A stretch of 64,000 nt of DNA from Actinomadura sp. DC4 (GCF_030406325.1 NZ_JAUEQY010000030.1:1-64000); one strand, 5' to 3'. Positions 41,860 through 50,184 are shown, numbered from the stretch's first letter. Made by a program: numbers and translations. The notes: generated by a model from the sequence alone, not told the origin.

Positions 41860-42711
41860 GTGAACGGTGGACAGGACGGCGGGTACCCGCCACCGGCGGG
41901 CGGCCAGTGGCCGGGCCAGGGACAGCCGCCGTACGGCGGGCAGGACCCTTACGGCGCGCCGAGCTACGGCCCCCCCGGGCCGTACGGCGGAGGTTTCGGC
42001 ACCTCGCAGTACGGCGGGACGCAGTACGGGCCGGTCATGGAACCGCCGAAGAAGGGCCGTACGGGCCTGATCGTCGGGCTGGCCGTCGGCGCCGTGCTCG
42101 TCGTGGGCGGCGCCGTCGCGCTGGTCGCGCTGGTCGCGTCCGGAGACGACAAGAAGCCGGCCGCGGCGACCTCGTCGGCCACCGCGGCGCCGAGCACCTC
42201 GCCGTCCACGGTCGACGCGGGCCTGCCCCACTCGATCGTCGTGCCGAAGACCGTCGGCGACTACCAGCAGCTCACGGGGAGCGTCGCCGACCGCCTCGCC
42301 TCGACCATGCGCAAGTCGATGGGCGACTCGCAGGGCGCCTATGCCGAGGCGTACGCCAAGGCCAAGATCGCCATCTACGCGAAGAACGGCGACTCCGCCC
42401 GCCCGCTGATCTTCGTGGGCATGTCGGGGAACGACAGCCCGGCGATCGCCAACGAGCTGAAGTCGCGTACGCCGTCGGAGGAGGTCGACTCGACCTTCCT
42501 CGGCATGGGCCTCGGCGACGCCAAGGACTATCCGCCCGGGCCCCTCGGCGGCGTGCTCCGCTGCGGTACGGGACCGCTCGGGGGCGGCACCGCCGTCGCC
42601 TGCGCGTGGGCGGACTCCTCGACGGTGGGCGCCGTGCTCACGCCGCAGGGCGGCAGTCCCGCGTCGCTGGCGGGCACCACGCTCGACCTGCGGAACGCGG
42701 CCGAGCGCTGA
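41860..42711 (+). CDS. Membrane protein with Pro/Gly/Tyr-rich cytoplasmic tail
   Basis: A 283-residue protein. Residues 1-58 are a disordered tail rich in Pro, Gly, Gln and Tyr (PPYGGQDPYGAPSYGPPG). A KKGR stop-transfer sequence and one helix follow (IVGLAVGAVLVVGGAVALV). The rest (about 90-283) lies outside, begins with a Ser/Thr/Ala linker, and holds two Cys residues (VLRCGTG, VACAWAD) that could form a disulfide. Many actinobacterial envelope proteins have this layout; the function is not known. GTG 41860 has GAGGCGG six bases upstream. It directly precedes nadD. Confidence 0.8.
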   Translation: MNGGQDGGYPPPAGGQWPGQGQPPYGGQDPYGAPSYGPPGPYGGGFGTSQYGGTQYGPVMEPPKKGRTGLIVGLAVGAVLVVGGAVALVALVASGDDKKPAAATSSATAAPSTSPSTVDAGLPHSIVVPKTVGDYQQLTGSVADRLASTMRKSMGDSQGAYAEAYAKAKIAIYAKNGDSARPLIFVGMSGNDSPAIANELKSRTPSEEVDSTFLGMGLGDAKDYPPGPLGGVLRCGTGPLGGGTAVACAWADSSTVGAVLTPQGGSPASLAGTTLDLRNAAER

Positions 42712-42762
42712 GGGCACGTGCCGTACGGAGGGGCGAGCCACGGGACCGTCGGTGCCGCTGGT

Positions 42763-42768
42763 TAGGGT
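42763..42768 (+). promoter_or_regulatory. -10 box for leaderless nadD mRNA
   Basis: TAGGGT at 42763-42768 is followed by six bases and ATG 42775, with no ribosome-binding site. This is the leaderless arrangement also seen before folC. Confidence 0.55.
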
Positions 42769-42774
42769 CGCGCC

Positions 42775-43380
42775 ATGAGCACCGATGGGCAGGTCCGCCG
42801 CCTCGGGGTCATGGGCGGCACGTTCGACCCGATCCACCACGGGCACCTGGTGGCCGCCAGCGAGGTGGCCCACCTGTTCGCGCTGGACGAGGTCGTCTTC
42901 GTGCCGACCGGCCAGCCGTGGATGAAGGAGGGCCGCAAGACCTCGGCGGCCGAGGATCGTTACCTCATGACGGTGATCGCGACCGCGTCCAACCCGGCGT
43001 TCTCGACGAGCCGCGTCGACGTCGAGCGCCCCGGGAAGACTTACACCATCGACACGTTGCGTGAGATGCGCGAAATACACGGGCCGGGCGTGGAGTTGTT
43101 CTTCATCACCGGAGCCGACGCACTAGGCGAGATACTGAGCTGGCGTGACGCGGACGAGCTCTTCAACCTCGCGCATTTCATAGGCTGTACTCGTCCTGGC
43201 CACAACCTCGCCGACCCGGGCCTTCCCGGCGGCGGAGTGAGCCTGGTCGAGGTGCCCGCGCTGGCGATCTCATCGACCGAGTGTCGCGAGCGGGTACGGG
43301 CGGGGGAACCCGTGTGGTACCTCGTACCCGATGGAATCGTGCAGTACATCAATAAACGAGGGCTTTATCGTGACGACTGA
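42775..43380 (+). CDS. nadD: Nicotinate-nucleotide adenylyltransferase
   Basis: A 201-residue NadD that makes deamido-NAD from nicotinate mononucleotide and ATP. The nucleotidyltransferase signature [10 protein letters not shown] is at 15-24, and ISSTECRER near residue 163 is the ISSTxxR motif. FFITGADAL and YINKRGLY are also typical. Length is normal. The ATG is probably leaderless. It heads the conserved nadD-rsfS pair. Confidence 0.95.
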   Translation: MSTDGQVRRLGVMGGTFDPIHHGHLVAASEVAHLFALDEVVFVPTGQPWMKEGRKTSAAEDRYLMTVIATASNPAFSTSRVDVERPGKTYTIDTLREMREIHGPGVELFFITGADALGEILSWRDADELFNLAHFIGCTRPGHNLADPGLPGGGVSLVEVPALAISSTECRERVRAGEPVWYLVPDGIVQYINKRGLYRDD

Positions 43381-43415
43381 CGATGAAGTCCCGCAGGGAG
43401 GAACACGACAGCACC

Positions 43416-43823
43416 GTGACCGCATCCGAGAGGGCCACCCAGCTGGTCCAGATCGCCGCCGAGGCAGCGGCCGAAAAGCTGGCTGAGAACATCATCGCCT
43501 ACGACGTGAGCGAGCAGCTCATCATCACGGACGCCTTCCTCCTCTGCTCGGCCGCCAACGACCGGCAGGTCCGGTCGATCGTGGACGAGATCGAAAAGCG
43601 CCTCCGCGAGGACGCGGACGCCAAGCCGGTCCGCCGCGAGGGCGAGCGCGAGGGCCGCTGGGTGCTCCTGGACTACGCCGACATCATCGTGCACATCCAG
43701 CACGAGGAGGACCGGGTCTACTACGCCCTGGAGAGGCTCTGGAAGGACTGCCCGGAGATGGCACTGCCCGAGGACGTCCACGCCCACGTGGCACAGCGCG
43801 TACGGGCGGGGGAGGGCCAGTGA
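43416..43823 (+). CDS. rsfS: Ribosomal silencing factor RsfS
   Basis: A 135-residue RsfS (DUF143) that binds uL14 and blocks subunit joining when growth slows. Family sequences include AAEKLAENIIAYDVSEQLIIT, FLLCSAANDRQVRSIVDEIE and WVLLDYADIIVHI. GTG 43416 fits the usual N-terminus (TASERATQLVQIA). The nearest GGGAGG is 14 bases away, so ATG 43383, which adds 11 residues and lies two bases past the nadD stop, remains possible. Confidence 0.93.
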   Translation: MTASERATQLVQIAAEAAAEKLAENIIAYDVSEQLIITDAFLLCSAANDRQVRSIVDEIEKRLREDADAKPVRREGEREGRWVLLDYADIIVHIQHEEDRVYYALERLWKDCPEMALPEDVHAHVAQRVRAGEGQ

Positions 43824-44452
43824 GCACACGCAAGATCGTCCTGTGGCGGCACGGCCAGACGACCTGGAACGTCGAGCGCCGCTTCCAGGGCACGACGGAC
43901 ATCCCCCTGGACGAGACGGGGGTGGAGCAGGCCGCCCGCTCCGCCCGCCTGCTCGCCGCCCTCGAGCCGGCCGCGATCGTGGCCTCCCCGCTCCGCCGCG
44001 CCGCCGCGACCGCCCAGGCCCTGAGCGAGGTCACGGGCCTGGAGGTCACCCACGACCAGGACCTGATCGAACGCTCCGGCGGCGCGTGGGAGGGCCTCAC
44101 CAACCACGAGATCCGCACGCGTTACCCGGCCGAGCACGCCATCTGGCAGCCGCCGGGCGGGGAGGACGTCGAAGAGGTGGCGAAGCGCTTCGCCGCGGCC
44201 GTGGAGCGCGCCCTCGAACGCGTCCCGGACGACGGCCTGCTGGTCATGGTGTCCCACGGCGCGGCCATCCGGATCGGCATGCTGGCCTGGCTGGGCTTTC
44301 CCGAGGAGCTGTGGGGCCGCTTCGGGGGTCTGTCCAACTGCTCCTGGTCCGTCCTGGAGGAGGGTCGCATCGGCTGGCGCCTGGCCGAACACAACGCGGG
44401 CACGCTGCCGGAGCCGGTCCTGAGCGACGACCGAGCGGCGAGCGACGGCTGA
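43820..44452 (+). CDS. Histidine phosphatase family protein
   Basis: A 210-residue phosphoglycerate-mutase-like phosphatase. Catalytic His11 lies in LWRHGQTTWN; other site residues are Arg in ASPLRRAAATA, Glu in RSGGAWEGLT and His in MVSHGAAIRI. The substrate is unknown; family members act on phosphosugars, nucleotides or ribazole phosphate. GTG 43820 overlaps the rsfS stop as GTGA, so translation is coupled. The nadD-rsfS-phosphatase order is common in actinobacteria. Confidence 0.92.
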   Translation: MSTRKIVLWRHGQTTWNVERRFQGTTDIPLDETGVEQAARSARLLAALEPAAIVASPLRRAAATAQALSEVTGLEVTHDQDLIERSGGAWEGLTNHEIRTRYPAEHAIWQPPGGEDVEEVAKRFAAAVERALERVPDDGLLVMVSHGAAIRIGMLAWLGFPEELWGRFGGLSNCSWSVLEEGRIGWRLAEHNAGTLPEPVLSDDRAASDG

Positions 44453-44464
44453 GATCGCCGGTGA

Positions 44465-44493
44465 TTACAGGTCTGGCCGTAAGGTCCTATACA
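44465..44493 (+). promoter_or_regulatory. Sigma-70-type promoter of tRNA-Ala
   Basis: TTACAG (44465-44470) and TATACA (44488-44493) are separated by 17 bases, a near-consensus housekeeping promoter. The tRNA begins 35 bases after the -10 box. Confidence 0.75.
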
Positions 44494-44528
44494 CTGACGG
44501 GGCGTCGCAGGGAGACCTGAGGACGTGC

Positions 44529-44601
44529 GGGGCTATGGCGCAGTTGGTAGCGCGCCTCCATGGCATGGAGGAGGTCTGGGGTTCGAATCCCCATAGCTCC
44601 A
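44529..44601 (+). tRNA. tRNA-Ala (anticodon GGC)
   Basis: A 73-base cloverleaf. The acceptor stem is GGGGCTA/TAGCTCC with one G-T pair, the D arm GCGC..GCGC, the anticodon stem CCTCC/GGAGG around ATGGCAT (anticodon GGC), and the T arm TGGGG-TTCGAAT-CCCCA, with discriminator A. The 3' CCA is not encoded. A strong promoter lies just upstream. Confidence 0.97.
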
Positions 44602-45605
44602 CTCGACCCTGGGCCGATGTGGTCGCCCTTTTACGGGCTTCCCCTTCGGTCCTCGTCATTTTTTCGGGGGGCGACCCCCCGAGCCCCCCGATGTGGGGGG
44701 CTGCGCCCCCCACAGCCCCTACGGGCTGGGGTTTGTGGGGGTGTTCGGGTTTTGGCGGTTTCGCCTCGATCTGGCTTTTGTTCGTGGTGATGGGTGCGTC
44801 GTTTCGGCCGCTTAGATCGCTTCGTGAGCACGCGGACTCCGATCCACCATGACTCGCCCTCTGTTGGGTGTCATCACGGTGACCTCAACGGGCTGGCCGG
44901 TCACCATCCTGGTCGGCTGACCATCGAGCAGCAGACCAGTGACGATTGGGTGGAGCGGGCCAGGCTGCGCGGGAGCAGTAGCTTTTGTAGAAGCCGCAGC
45001 CTTCTCCGTTGAGGAGACCACCTGGCCCCGAACCTCTACCGGAATGGACAAGCCGTACTGGTTATGCCGCCTGTCCCTCGGCGGCACTGAATCAGCGCGA
45101 CGACCGTGGCGAAAATGGGCACCCACGATATGTCTCTGATGTGGAGATACGGCTGGTGGGATGAGCCGCTTTCGGCGGCGTTCGTCATCGCCGGGGAGAG
45201 GAAGGGTGTGCGCCGTCGGCGCGGTCAGTCTGAGGGGCTCGGTCGTGAGAGCCTCGCGGCCCGTGCTTGAGAGCCGGTAGTGGCGGCGGAACCTTCCCTG
45301 CGACCTCCTTGCGGTCGCGCGTGATGAGGCCGTTCCAGGCCGGGCGGTCCAGGGTGCCCGGACCCCAGCCCGACCTGCCCGTCCGACGGTTCCCGAGCCA
45401 CCGGTGGGCGGCCCGGGGCGGTGGTCGCCCCACTTGGGGGTCGATCGTCCATCTCGGCGTGCTCCATGCCCGGCGCGAGAACGGCGGGCGTCCTTTTTCC
45501 GAACCCGCGGCAGAATTTCCGCGACACGCATACAGGAGATAGGGAGAAATCGCCCGAGCCGTACGACTAATCTACGAAGGCGAGAAATGTGGAGGTAACG
45601 GCCTG
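44602..45605. other. 1 kb gene-free stretch after tRNA-Ala
   Basis: No convincing gene. A minus-strand open frame (45612 to 44812) has a C-terminal part of fairly normal composition (YGLSIPVEVRGQVV, LLLDGQPTRMVTGQPVEV) that may be a decayed coding relic, but I cannot assign it. Plus-strand frames are low in complexity. The left part holds the G6/C6 hairpins. No copy of the tRNA 3' end that would mark an integrated element is visible downstream. Confidence 0.5.
44665..44713. repeat. Cluster of overlapping G6/C6 hairpins
   Basis: Three stems share runs of six G or C. CGGGGGG/CCCCCCG around CGA spans 44665-44681, GCCCCCC/GGGGGGC around GATGT spans 44683-44701, and GTGGGGGGC/GCCCCCCAC around TGC spans 44693-44713. 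The second and third cannot form together because they use the same G run. A T-rich ATTTTTTC precedes the cluster. It may end the tRNA transcript on either strand or be a dispersed genomic repeat. Confidence 0.75.
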
Positions 45606-46424
45606 ATGTCAAAAACCCGCGAGTCCGCCGGCTTCCATCCTGGGACGCCGAACGAGGCGCGTGTGATCGACTACCTGCTGGGCGGCAAGGACAACTTCGC
45701 CGCCGACCGGGAGGCCGCCGAACATGCCCTCGCGGTCGCGCCCGAACTGCCCATGATGGCGCGGGAGAGCCGTAAGTTCCTCGGCCGTGCCATCCGGTTT
45801 CTCGTGGCCCAGGGGGTACGGCAGTTCATCGACATCGGCTGCGGCCTGCCCACGCAGGAGAACGCGCACGAGGCCGCGCAGGAGGCCGACCCGGACGCAC
45901 GTGTGGTCTACGTCGACTTCGATCCGGTCGTGGTCACCCACGCTCGCGCCATCCTGGCGAACAACGCCCGGGTAACCGTCGTCCAGGCGGACATGCGCGA
46001 CCCCGACGTCATCCTCGGGCATCCGCACCTCACCCGGCTCATCGACCTCGGCGAACCCGTCGGGGTGCTGCTCATAGCGGCGCTCGCGGCGATCCCCGAG
46101 GACGAGGTGGCCCTGGACATCGTCGCGCGTCTTCGTCAGGCGATCGTGCCGGGTAGCTGGATGGTGATCTCGCATCCGATCTCCGACGGCCGTGCCGAGA
46201 TGACCAAGAAGCTCTCGACCCTGTTCCAGGACCGGGAGATCGTCAAGGGCTCCAGGCGCCGGAGTGACCTGCGGACGTACGCGGAGATCGAGCCGTACTT
46301 CGACGGGCTCGAACTGGCCGGGCCCGGCATCGTCCGCACCCCCGCGTGGCGTCCCGGCCGGGGCGAGCCCAGTGTCCACCCCGAGTCCGTCTGGTCGGTC
46401 GCCGGAGTCGGCCGAAAACTTTAA
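45606..46424 (+). CDS. SAM-dependent methyltransferase, DUF574/Methyltransf_19 family
   Basis: A 272-residue predicted methyltransferase of the family expanded in mycelial actinomycetes. Hallmarks are the N-terminal NEARVIDYLLGGKDNFAADR, motif I FIDIGCGLPTQENAHE, the acidic end of beta-2 VVYVDFDPVVVTHA, and VQADMRDPDVIL. No substrate has been assigned to the family to my knowledge. In Streptomyces such genes often lie near regulators of development or conservons, but no such partner is seen here. ATG 45606 has GGAGG about ten bases upstream. Confidence 0.92.
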   Translation: MSKTRESAGFHPGTPNEARVIDYLLGGKDNFAADREAAEHALAVAPELPMMARESRKFLGRAIRFLVAQGVRQFIDIGCGLPTQENAHEAAQEADPDARVVYVDFDPVVVTHARAILANNARVTVVQADMRDPDVILGHPHLTRLIDLGEPVGVLLIAALAAIPEDEVALDIVARLRQAIVPGSWMVISHPISDGRAEMTKKLSTLFQDREIVKGSRRRSDLRTYAEIEPYFDGLELAGPGIVRTPAWRPGRGEPSVHPESVWSVAGVGRKL

Positions 46425-46505
46425 TCAAGCCCATTCCGTTCATTCGACCGCAACCCGGTCTGGGTGCCGTAAATCCGTGGCGCCCGCCCATCAAATGGGA
46501 GAACG

Positions 46506-46922
46506 ATGTACTCGCGGATCGCGATTGGTGTGGTCATTCTCGTCGCCGGGTGCGGCGGGGGTTCCACGCATCATCGGGCGCAGTCCTCGCAGGTCTCCTC
46601 CCCGGCGGCCGTGGCGTCCAAGACGGTGGAGGCGCCGCTCACGGCGGCGGACGGCACGCGCCTCGGAGCCTGTCGCAAAGGGCGGTGCGAGGTCCTCGTC
46701 GCGCCCGGCGACAAGATCACTCCACCCGCCCGGTACGGCCTGCAGGTCATAACCGTCAAGTCCGTCTCCAGCGGAGGCGTCAGCTATGTCGGTACCGGGC
46801 CGGGGATCACCCTGTCCTTCAGCGGGCAGCGCGCCGGGATGACCTCGTACATGAACCGCCTCGCCATCACCACGGTGGCGGTCCGCGACGGCAAGGCGGT
46901 CGCCCGGTTCGCGCCCAAGTGA
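46506..46922 (+). CDS. Small putative lipoprotein
   Basis: A 138-residue exported protein. The short signal (MYSRIAIGVVILVAG) ends in a lipobox, with Cys16 in LVAGCGGG as the lipidation site. A Ser/Ala/Gln linker follows, then a domain of about 95 residues with two Cys (LGACRKGRCEVLV) and beta-rich segments. Proteins with the ..CRKGRCEV.. signature and a low-complexity linker are common in Streptosporangiales-like genomes but uncharacterised. ATG 46506 has GGGAGA close upstream. Confidence 0.75.
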   Translation: MYSRIAIGVVILVAGCGGGSTHHRAQSSQVSSPAAVASKTVEAPLTAADGTRLGACRKGRCEVLVAPGDKITPPARYGLQVITVKSVSSGGVSYVGTGPGITLSFSGQRAGMTSYMNRLAITTVAVRDGKAVARFAPK

Positions 46923-46946
46923 TCGGCGAGAGCAAAGCTCGCAGTT

Positions 46947-46983
46947 CGGCAGATCTAAAGGTCAGATCTCGGCAGATCTAAAG
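46947..46983 (+). repeat. CAGATCT direct repeats before the ATPase gene
   Basis: CGGCAGATCTAAAG occurs at 46947-46960 and 46970-46983 (23-bp period), and a third CAGATCT lies between them. The palindromic AGATCT cores are spaced like binding sites upstream of GTG 47005. A TACCAT box (46993-46998) six bases before the GTG would suit a leaderless transcript. Confidence 0.55.
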
Positions 46984-47004
46984 CCGCACTGCTACCATCG
47001 CCTC

Positions 47005-48255
47005 GTGCGCAAGGCGACGGACTACGTACCCCGGCAGGCCGCCGAGCTCATCACCGAGGCGATCGCCGACACCCGCGTCGTCGTCGTGAACGGCGCCCGC
47101 CAGGTCGGCAAGAGCACGCTGGCCGAGATGGTCCTGCGCCAGGAGAAGAACGGCGTCGCGCGGTTCCTCGACGATCCCGTCACGCGGGCCGCCGCCATCG
47201 AGGATCCCGTACGGTTCGTCCGCCATGACGGTCTCATGCTCATCGACGAGGTCCAGCGCGTCCCCGACCTCTGGCTCGCGATCAAGCATCTCGTCGACCG
47301 TGACCCGCGCCCCGGCCGGTTCCTGCTGACCGGCTCCGCGCGCCTGCTCGCCCTGCGCAGCCTCCCGGACGCGCTGCCCGGCCGCTCGGAGACCATCGAG
47401 CTCTGGCCGCTGTCGCAGGGGGAGATCGACGGGGCACCCGACCGCTTCGTCGACGCGGCCTTCGCGTACGGCGCCGACCTCCGGGCCGCGCCGTCGGAGC
47501 TCCAGCGCAAGGACTACCTCGCCCGTACGGCACGCGGCGGCTACCCGGAGGCGCGGCGCCGCGAGTCGCCGCAGCGCCGGCAGCGGTTCTTCGAGGGCTA
47601 CCTCTCGGACCTGCTGAGCCGCGACGTCAAGCAGGTCGCCGACATCGAGAAGGCGGGCGACATGCGCCGCCTCGTCGCGCTGCTCGCCGCCCAGACCGCC
47701 GGCCTGCTCAACGTCAACCGCCTCGCCGGGGAGCTCAGCATCACCGCGCCCACGGTCCGCAGCTACATCGAGATCCTGGAGACCGTTTACGTCATCCGGC
47801 TGATCCCGGCGTGGTCGCCGAACGCCACGAGCCGGGCGATCTCCACCCCCAAGGTCATCTTCGTCGACTCCGGGCTGGCCGGCTATCTGACGACGGGGGC
47901 GGTGACCGACGCCGCGCTCGGCGGCCGGCTGGAGAACTTCGCCCTCGGTGAGCTCGCCCGCCAGCTCACCTGGGCGCACACGCCCGCGCGGCTCTACCAC
48001 TACCGCGACCGCGACCAGTACGAGGTCGACGGCGTGCTGGAGGACAACGCCGGCCGGGTCGTCGGGGTCGAGATCAAGGCCGCCGAGACCGTACGCGCCG
48101 ACGACTTCCGTGGGCTGAAGCGCCTCCAGCGGCGGCTCGGCCCGCGCTTCCACGCCGGTTTCGTCCTCTACTGCGGCACCGAGTCGCTCAGCTTCGGCGA
48201 CGGCCTGACCTGTCTGCCGATCTCCGCCCTCTGGACGGCAACGCCGAGCGCCTAG
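47005..48255 (+). CDS. AAA-type ATPase with DUF4143 domain
   Basis: A 416-residue ATPase. Walker A is GARQVGKST (30-38) and Walker B is LMLIDEVQRVPDL. LLTGSARLLALR is the sensor segment. The middle has an HTH-like stretch (NRLAGELSITAPTVRSYIE), and the C-terminal DUF4143 domain holds nuclease-like residues (QYEVDGVLEDNAGRVVGVEIKAAE). These STAND-like proteins are frequent in accessory regions and are suspected of defence or toxin roles, but none is established here. The GTG lacks a ribosome-binding site. Its stop shares CTAG with the convergent neighbour. Confidence 0.9.
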   Translation: MRKATDYVPRQAAELITEAIADTRVVVVNGARQVGKSTLAEMVLRQEKNGVARFLDDPVTRAAAIEDPVRFVRHDGLMLIDEVQRVPDLWLAIKHLVDRDPRPGRFLLTGSARLLALRSLPDALPGRSETIELWPLSQGEIDGAPDRFVDAAFAYGADLRAAPSELQRKDYLARTARGGYPEARRRESPQRRQRFFEGYLSDLLSRDVKQVADIEKAGDMRRLVALLAAQTAGLLNVNRLAGELSITAPTVRSYIEILETVYVIRLIPAWSPNATSRAISTPKVIFVDSGLAGYLTTGAVTDAALGGRLENFALGELARQLTWAHTPARLYHYRDRDQYEVDGVLEDNAGRVVGVEIKAAETVRADDFRGLKRLQRRLGPRFHAGFVLYCGTESLSFGDGLTCLPISALWTATPSA

Positions 48256-48806
48256 ACGTCGGTGTCCGCCCGCGCGAACCGGTGGTACCCCACCACGCCG
48301 ATGGTCTCCAGCACCGGACGGGGATCGTTCGGGAGGCAGGTCGAGGTGAGCACGCCGACGCGTGCGATCCGGGCGGTGATCGCGACGGTGCCGCCGCGGA
48401 GCCGGTCGACGCCCCGCACCCGCGGCGTCCAGGCGCCGAACAGGTCACCGGTGATCGGCCGGCGCGGGCTGACCAGGCCGCCGGAGCCCGCCATCCGGAA
48501 GGCCGTGTTCTGCGCGCCGGTCACCTCGATGCCGGCGACGGCGGTCCAGGACTCGATCGCCAGCGGCGTCTGCAGGCTCAGGCCCGCGATGTGCAGTTGG
48601 AACCGGACCGTCTGGCCCGCGACGGCCCGGTCGGGCAGCGCGGTCAGCGTGCCGCGGATGACGACGGGCCGGCTTCCGAGTACCGGGACCGTGCAGGTGT
48701 AGGCGGCCGCGAAGGTGTCCGCCCGCGCGGGCGCCTGCGTCGCGGTGGCGCCCGCGCCGCCGAGCGCGAGAACGGCCATGGCGTGAGTACTCAGTGACTT
48801 GATCAT
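48252..48806 (-). CDS. Secreted protein of unknown function
   Basis: A 184-residue protein with a signal peptide (MIKSLSTHAMAVLALGGAGA to ARA). The mature part starts AAAYTCTVPVLGSRPVVIRG and is beta-rich with two Cys residues (YTCTV, STCLPN) that may form a disulfide. The YTCTVP..G start resembles a group of secreted actinobacterial proteins (DUF6801-like), an identification I make only tentatively. It converges on the DUF4143 ATPase, the two stops overlapping within CTAG. Confidence 0.75.
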   Translation of the reverse strand: MIKSLSTHAMAVLALGGAGATATQAPARADTFAAAYTCTVPVLGSRPVVIRGTLTALPDRAVAGQTVRFQLHIAGLSLQTPLAIESWTAVAGIEVTGAQNTAFRMAGSGGLVSPRRPITGDLFGAWTPRVRGVDRLRGGTVAITARIARVGVLTSTCLPNDPRPVLETIGVVGYHRFARADTDV

Positions 48807-48967
48807 CTCTGCTGCTCCCCGTCGAGGTCGATCGCCCTCCCGAGGAGGACTCCCCGCGACGTCATCATGATCGCGGCGTGCGACGGGCCGTTTTTACCGG
48901 CGGCGGCCACGATCGCTACCCGGCGGTGGTGCGGAGAATCCGGTTGCCCGAGACGATCGGGGCTTCC

Positions 48968-48973
48968 TACGGT
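48968..48973 (+). promoter_or_regulatory. -10-like box before the Erm-like gene
   Basis: TACGGT is followed by seven bases and ATG 48981, the leaderless spacing. GGGAG also lies four bases before the ATG and could serve as a ribosome-binding site if transcription starts further upstream. Confidence 0.35.
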
Positions 48974-48980
48974 GGGAGCC

Positions 48981-49460
48981 ATGACCTGCTACGCGAACAT
49001 GGTGCGCCGTGTCCGGCTCCGGGCACTCGAGGCGCCTGGGGATGGCATCCGCGGCGCGGGGCATGGCGCGCTGACCGCGCATCTGCTCGACGCCGGCGCC
49101 CGGGTGATCGCCGTGGAGCCGCATCCGGGACGGGCCCGGCGGCTGGAGAGCCGGTTCGCCGGGGCCGAGATCACCGTCGTACGGGCCGACGCGCGGGAGC
49201 TGCGGCTGCCGAACCGGCCCTTCCTCGTCGTGGCCGGCCCGCCGTACGGGATCTCCAGTCCGCTGCTGCGGCCGCTCCTCGCGCCGCGCTCGCGGCTGGT
49301 CGCCGCCGACCTCGTCCTTCAGCGCGCGGTGGTCCGGAGGTACGCGAACCGGTCGGGCGGCCGGTGGGATCTGCGGGCCGGCCGGTCGCTGCCGCGCCAC
49401 GCCTTCCGGCCTCCGCCCAGGGGCGACTCGGCCGTGCTGGTCGTACGGGTCAGGAGGTGA
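48981..49460 (+). CDS. Degenerate Erm-like rRNA adenine methyltransferase
   Basis: A 159-residue protein related to actinomycete Erm 23S rRNA N6-adenine methyltransferases. Matching stretches are GHGALTAHLLDAGARVIAVE, RADARELRLPNRPFLVVA, LVAADLVLQRAVVRRYA and PRHAFRPPPRGDSAVLVVR. It lacks the N-terminal segment before motif I, motif I reads RGAGHG instead of GAGTG, and the catalytic NPPF/Y motif reads GPPY with Gly86 in place of the essential Asn. There is also a small deletion before the LPRHAF segment. It is probably inactive or repurposed; the frame is still open. Its last 11 bases overlap the convergent regulator gene. Confidence 0.7.
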   Translation: MTCYANMVRRVRLRALEAPGDGIRGAGHGALTAHLLDAGARVIAVEPHPGRARRLESRFAGAEITVVRADARELRLPNRPFLVVAGPPYGISSPLLRPLLAPRSRLVAADLVLQRAVVRRYANRSGGRWDLRAGRSLPRHAFRPPPRGDSAVLVVRVRR

Positions 49461-50109
49461 GGCCGAGCTCGCCCGCGCGCAGACCGGCCTGGAAGCGCGA
49501 GTCGGAGTCGAGGGCCTTCATGAGCTCGGCGACCCGCCGGCGGTAGGTGCGCAGGGAGATGCCCATGCTCCGTGCGGCGGCCTCGTCGGTGAGGCCCGCG
49601 CTGAGCGTGCGCAGGATCGCCCGTACGTCCGGGGTGATCATCGGCAGGTCCTGCCGGTCGGGGAGCGGGACGGCCCCGTGCCAGCTCGCGTCGTACAGCG
49701 CGTACACGCCGTCGATCAGCGCCGGCGACGTCGTCACGGTGAACTCCCGGTCGCCCGGCACGCCGAGCCCGGCGAGGATCATGACGCGCCGGTCGATGAT
49801 GATCGTCTCGTGCGGCAGGCCGGCGTCGCAGATGCGCACCTGGGCGCCGGCGGTGAGCAGTTGCAGCAGGTGCGTGCGCTGGACCTCTTCGGCCAGCGCG
49901 GCCGACGTGTAGAGCTTGCGTACGCTCACGCCGCCCTGGATCGTCGTCCGCATGCGGGTCGCGATGTCGGTCCGCGCCCCCGGCTGTGACCAGGTGTTCA
50001 TGTCCGTCGCGGCGCAGAGGAACTCCTCTTTCACCCCGGAGAACAGGTGCCCGGCGCGCTGGGCGAGCTCGGCCTCGCCGCGGACCTTGAAGACCTGATC
50101 GCTCGGCAT
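49450..50109 (-). CDS. LuxR-type HTH transcriptional regulator
   Basis: A 219-residue regulator. The C-terminal helix-turn-helix (LRTLSAGLTDEAAARSMGIS, then RTYRRRVAELMKALDS) is of the LuxR/GerE type. The N-terminal 140 residues (GVKEEFLCAATDMNTW, HETIIIDRRVMILAG) resemble the phospholipase-D-like ligand-sensing domain of TrmB-like regulators, without phosphorylation sites. Such actinobacterial proteins often control a neighbouring gene. ATG 50109 has a TACACT box six bases upstream on its strand and no ribosome-binding site, so the mRNA is probably leaderless. A perfect 20-bp palindrome lies in the promoter region shared with the aldo-keto reductase gene. Confidence 0.85.
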   Translation of the reverse strand: MPSDQVFKVRGEAELAQRAGHLFSGVKEEFLCAATDMNTWSQPGARTDIATRMRTTIQGGVSVRKLYTSAALAEEVQRTHLLQLLTAGAQVRICDAGLPHETIIIDRRVMILAGLGVPGDREFTVTTSPALIDGVYALYDASWHGAVPLPDRQDLPMITPDVRAILRTLSAGLTDEAAARSMGISLRTYRRRVAELMKALDSDSRFQAGLRAGELGLTS

Positions 50110-50125
50110 GACCCGAGTGTATGCG

Positions 50126-50145
50126 GCTGGCAGGTTGCTGCCAGC
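50126..50145. promoter_or_regulatory. 20-bp palindromic operator between divergent genes
   Basis: GCTGGCAG-GTTG-CTGCCAGC has perfect 8-bp arms. It lies 5 bases beyond the -10 box of the LuxR-type gene and 39 bases before the aldo-keto reductase start, placed to control both promoters. Confidence 0.7.
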
Positions 50146-50184
50146 GGATGGTCCACGGACCGCCGGAGCAGCAGTGTGGGGCCC

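Noticed and set aside
44812-45612. 266-codon minus-strand frame after the tRNA
   Set aside because: Most of it is Arg/Pro-rich with no motif and no ribosome-binding site. Only its last 75 codons look protein-like, which is not enough to call a gene.
44529-48300. Integrated element using tRNA-Ala as attachment site
   Set aside because: No integrase gene and no second copy of the tRNA 3' end were seen downstream.
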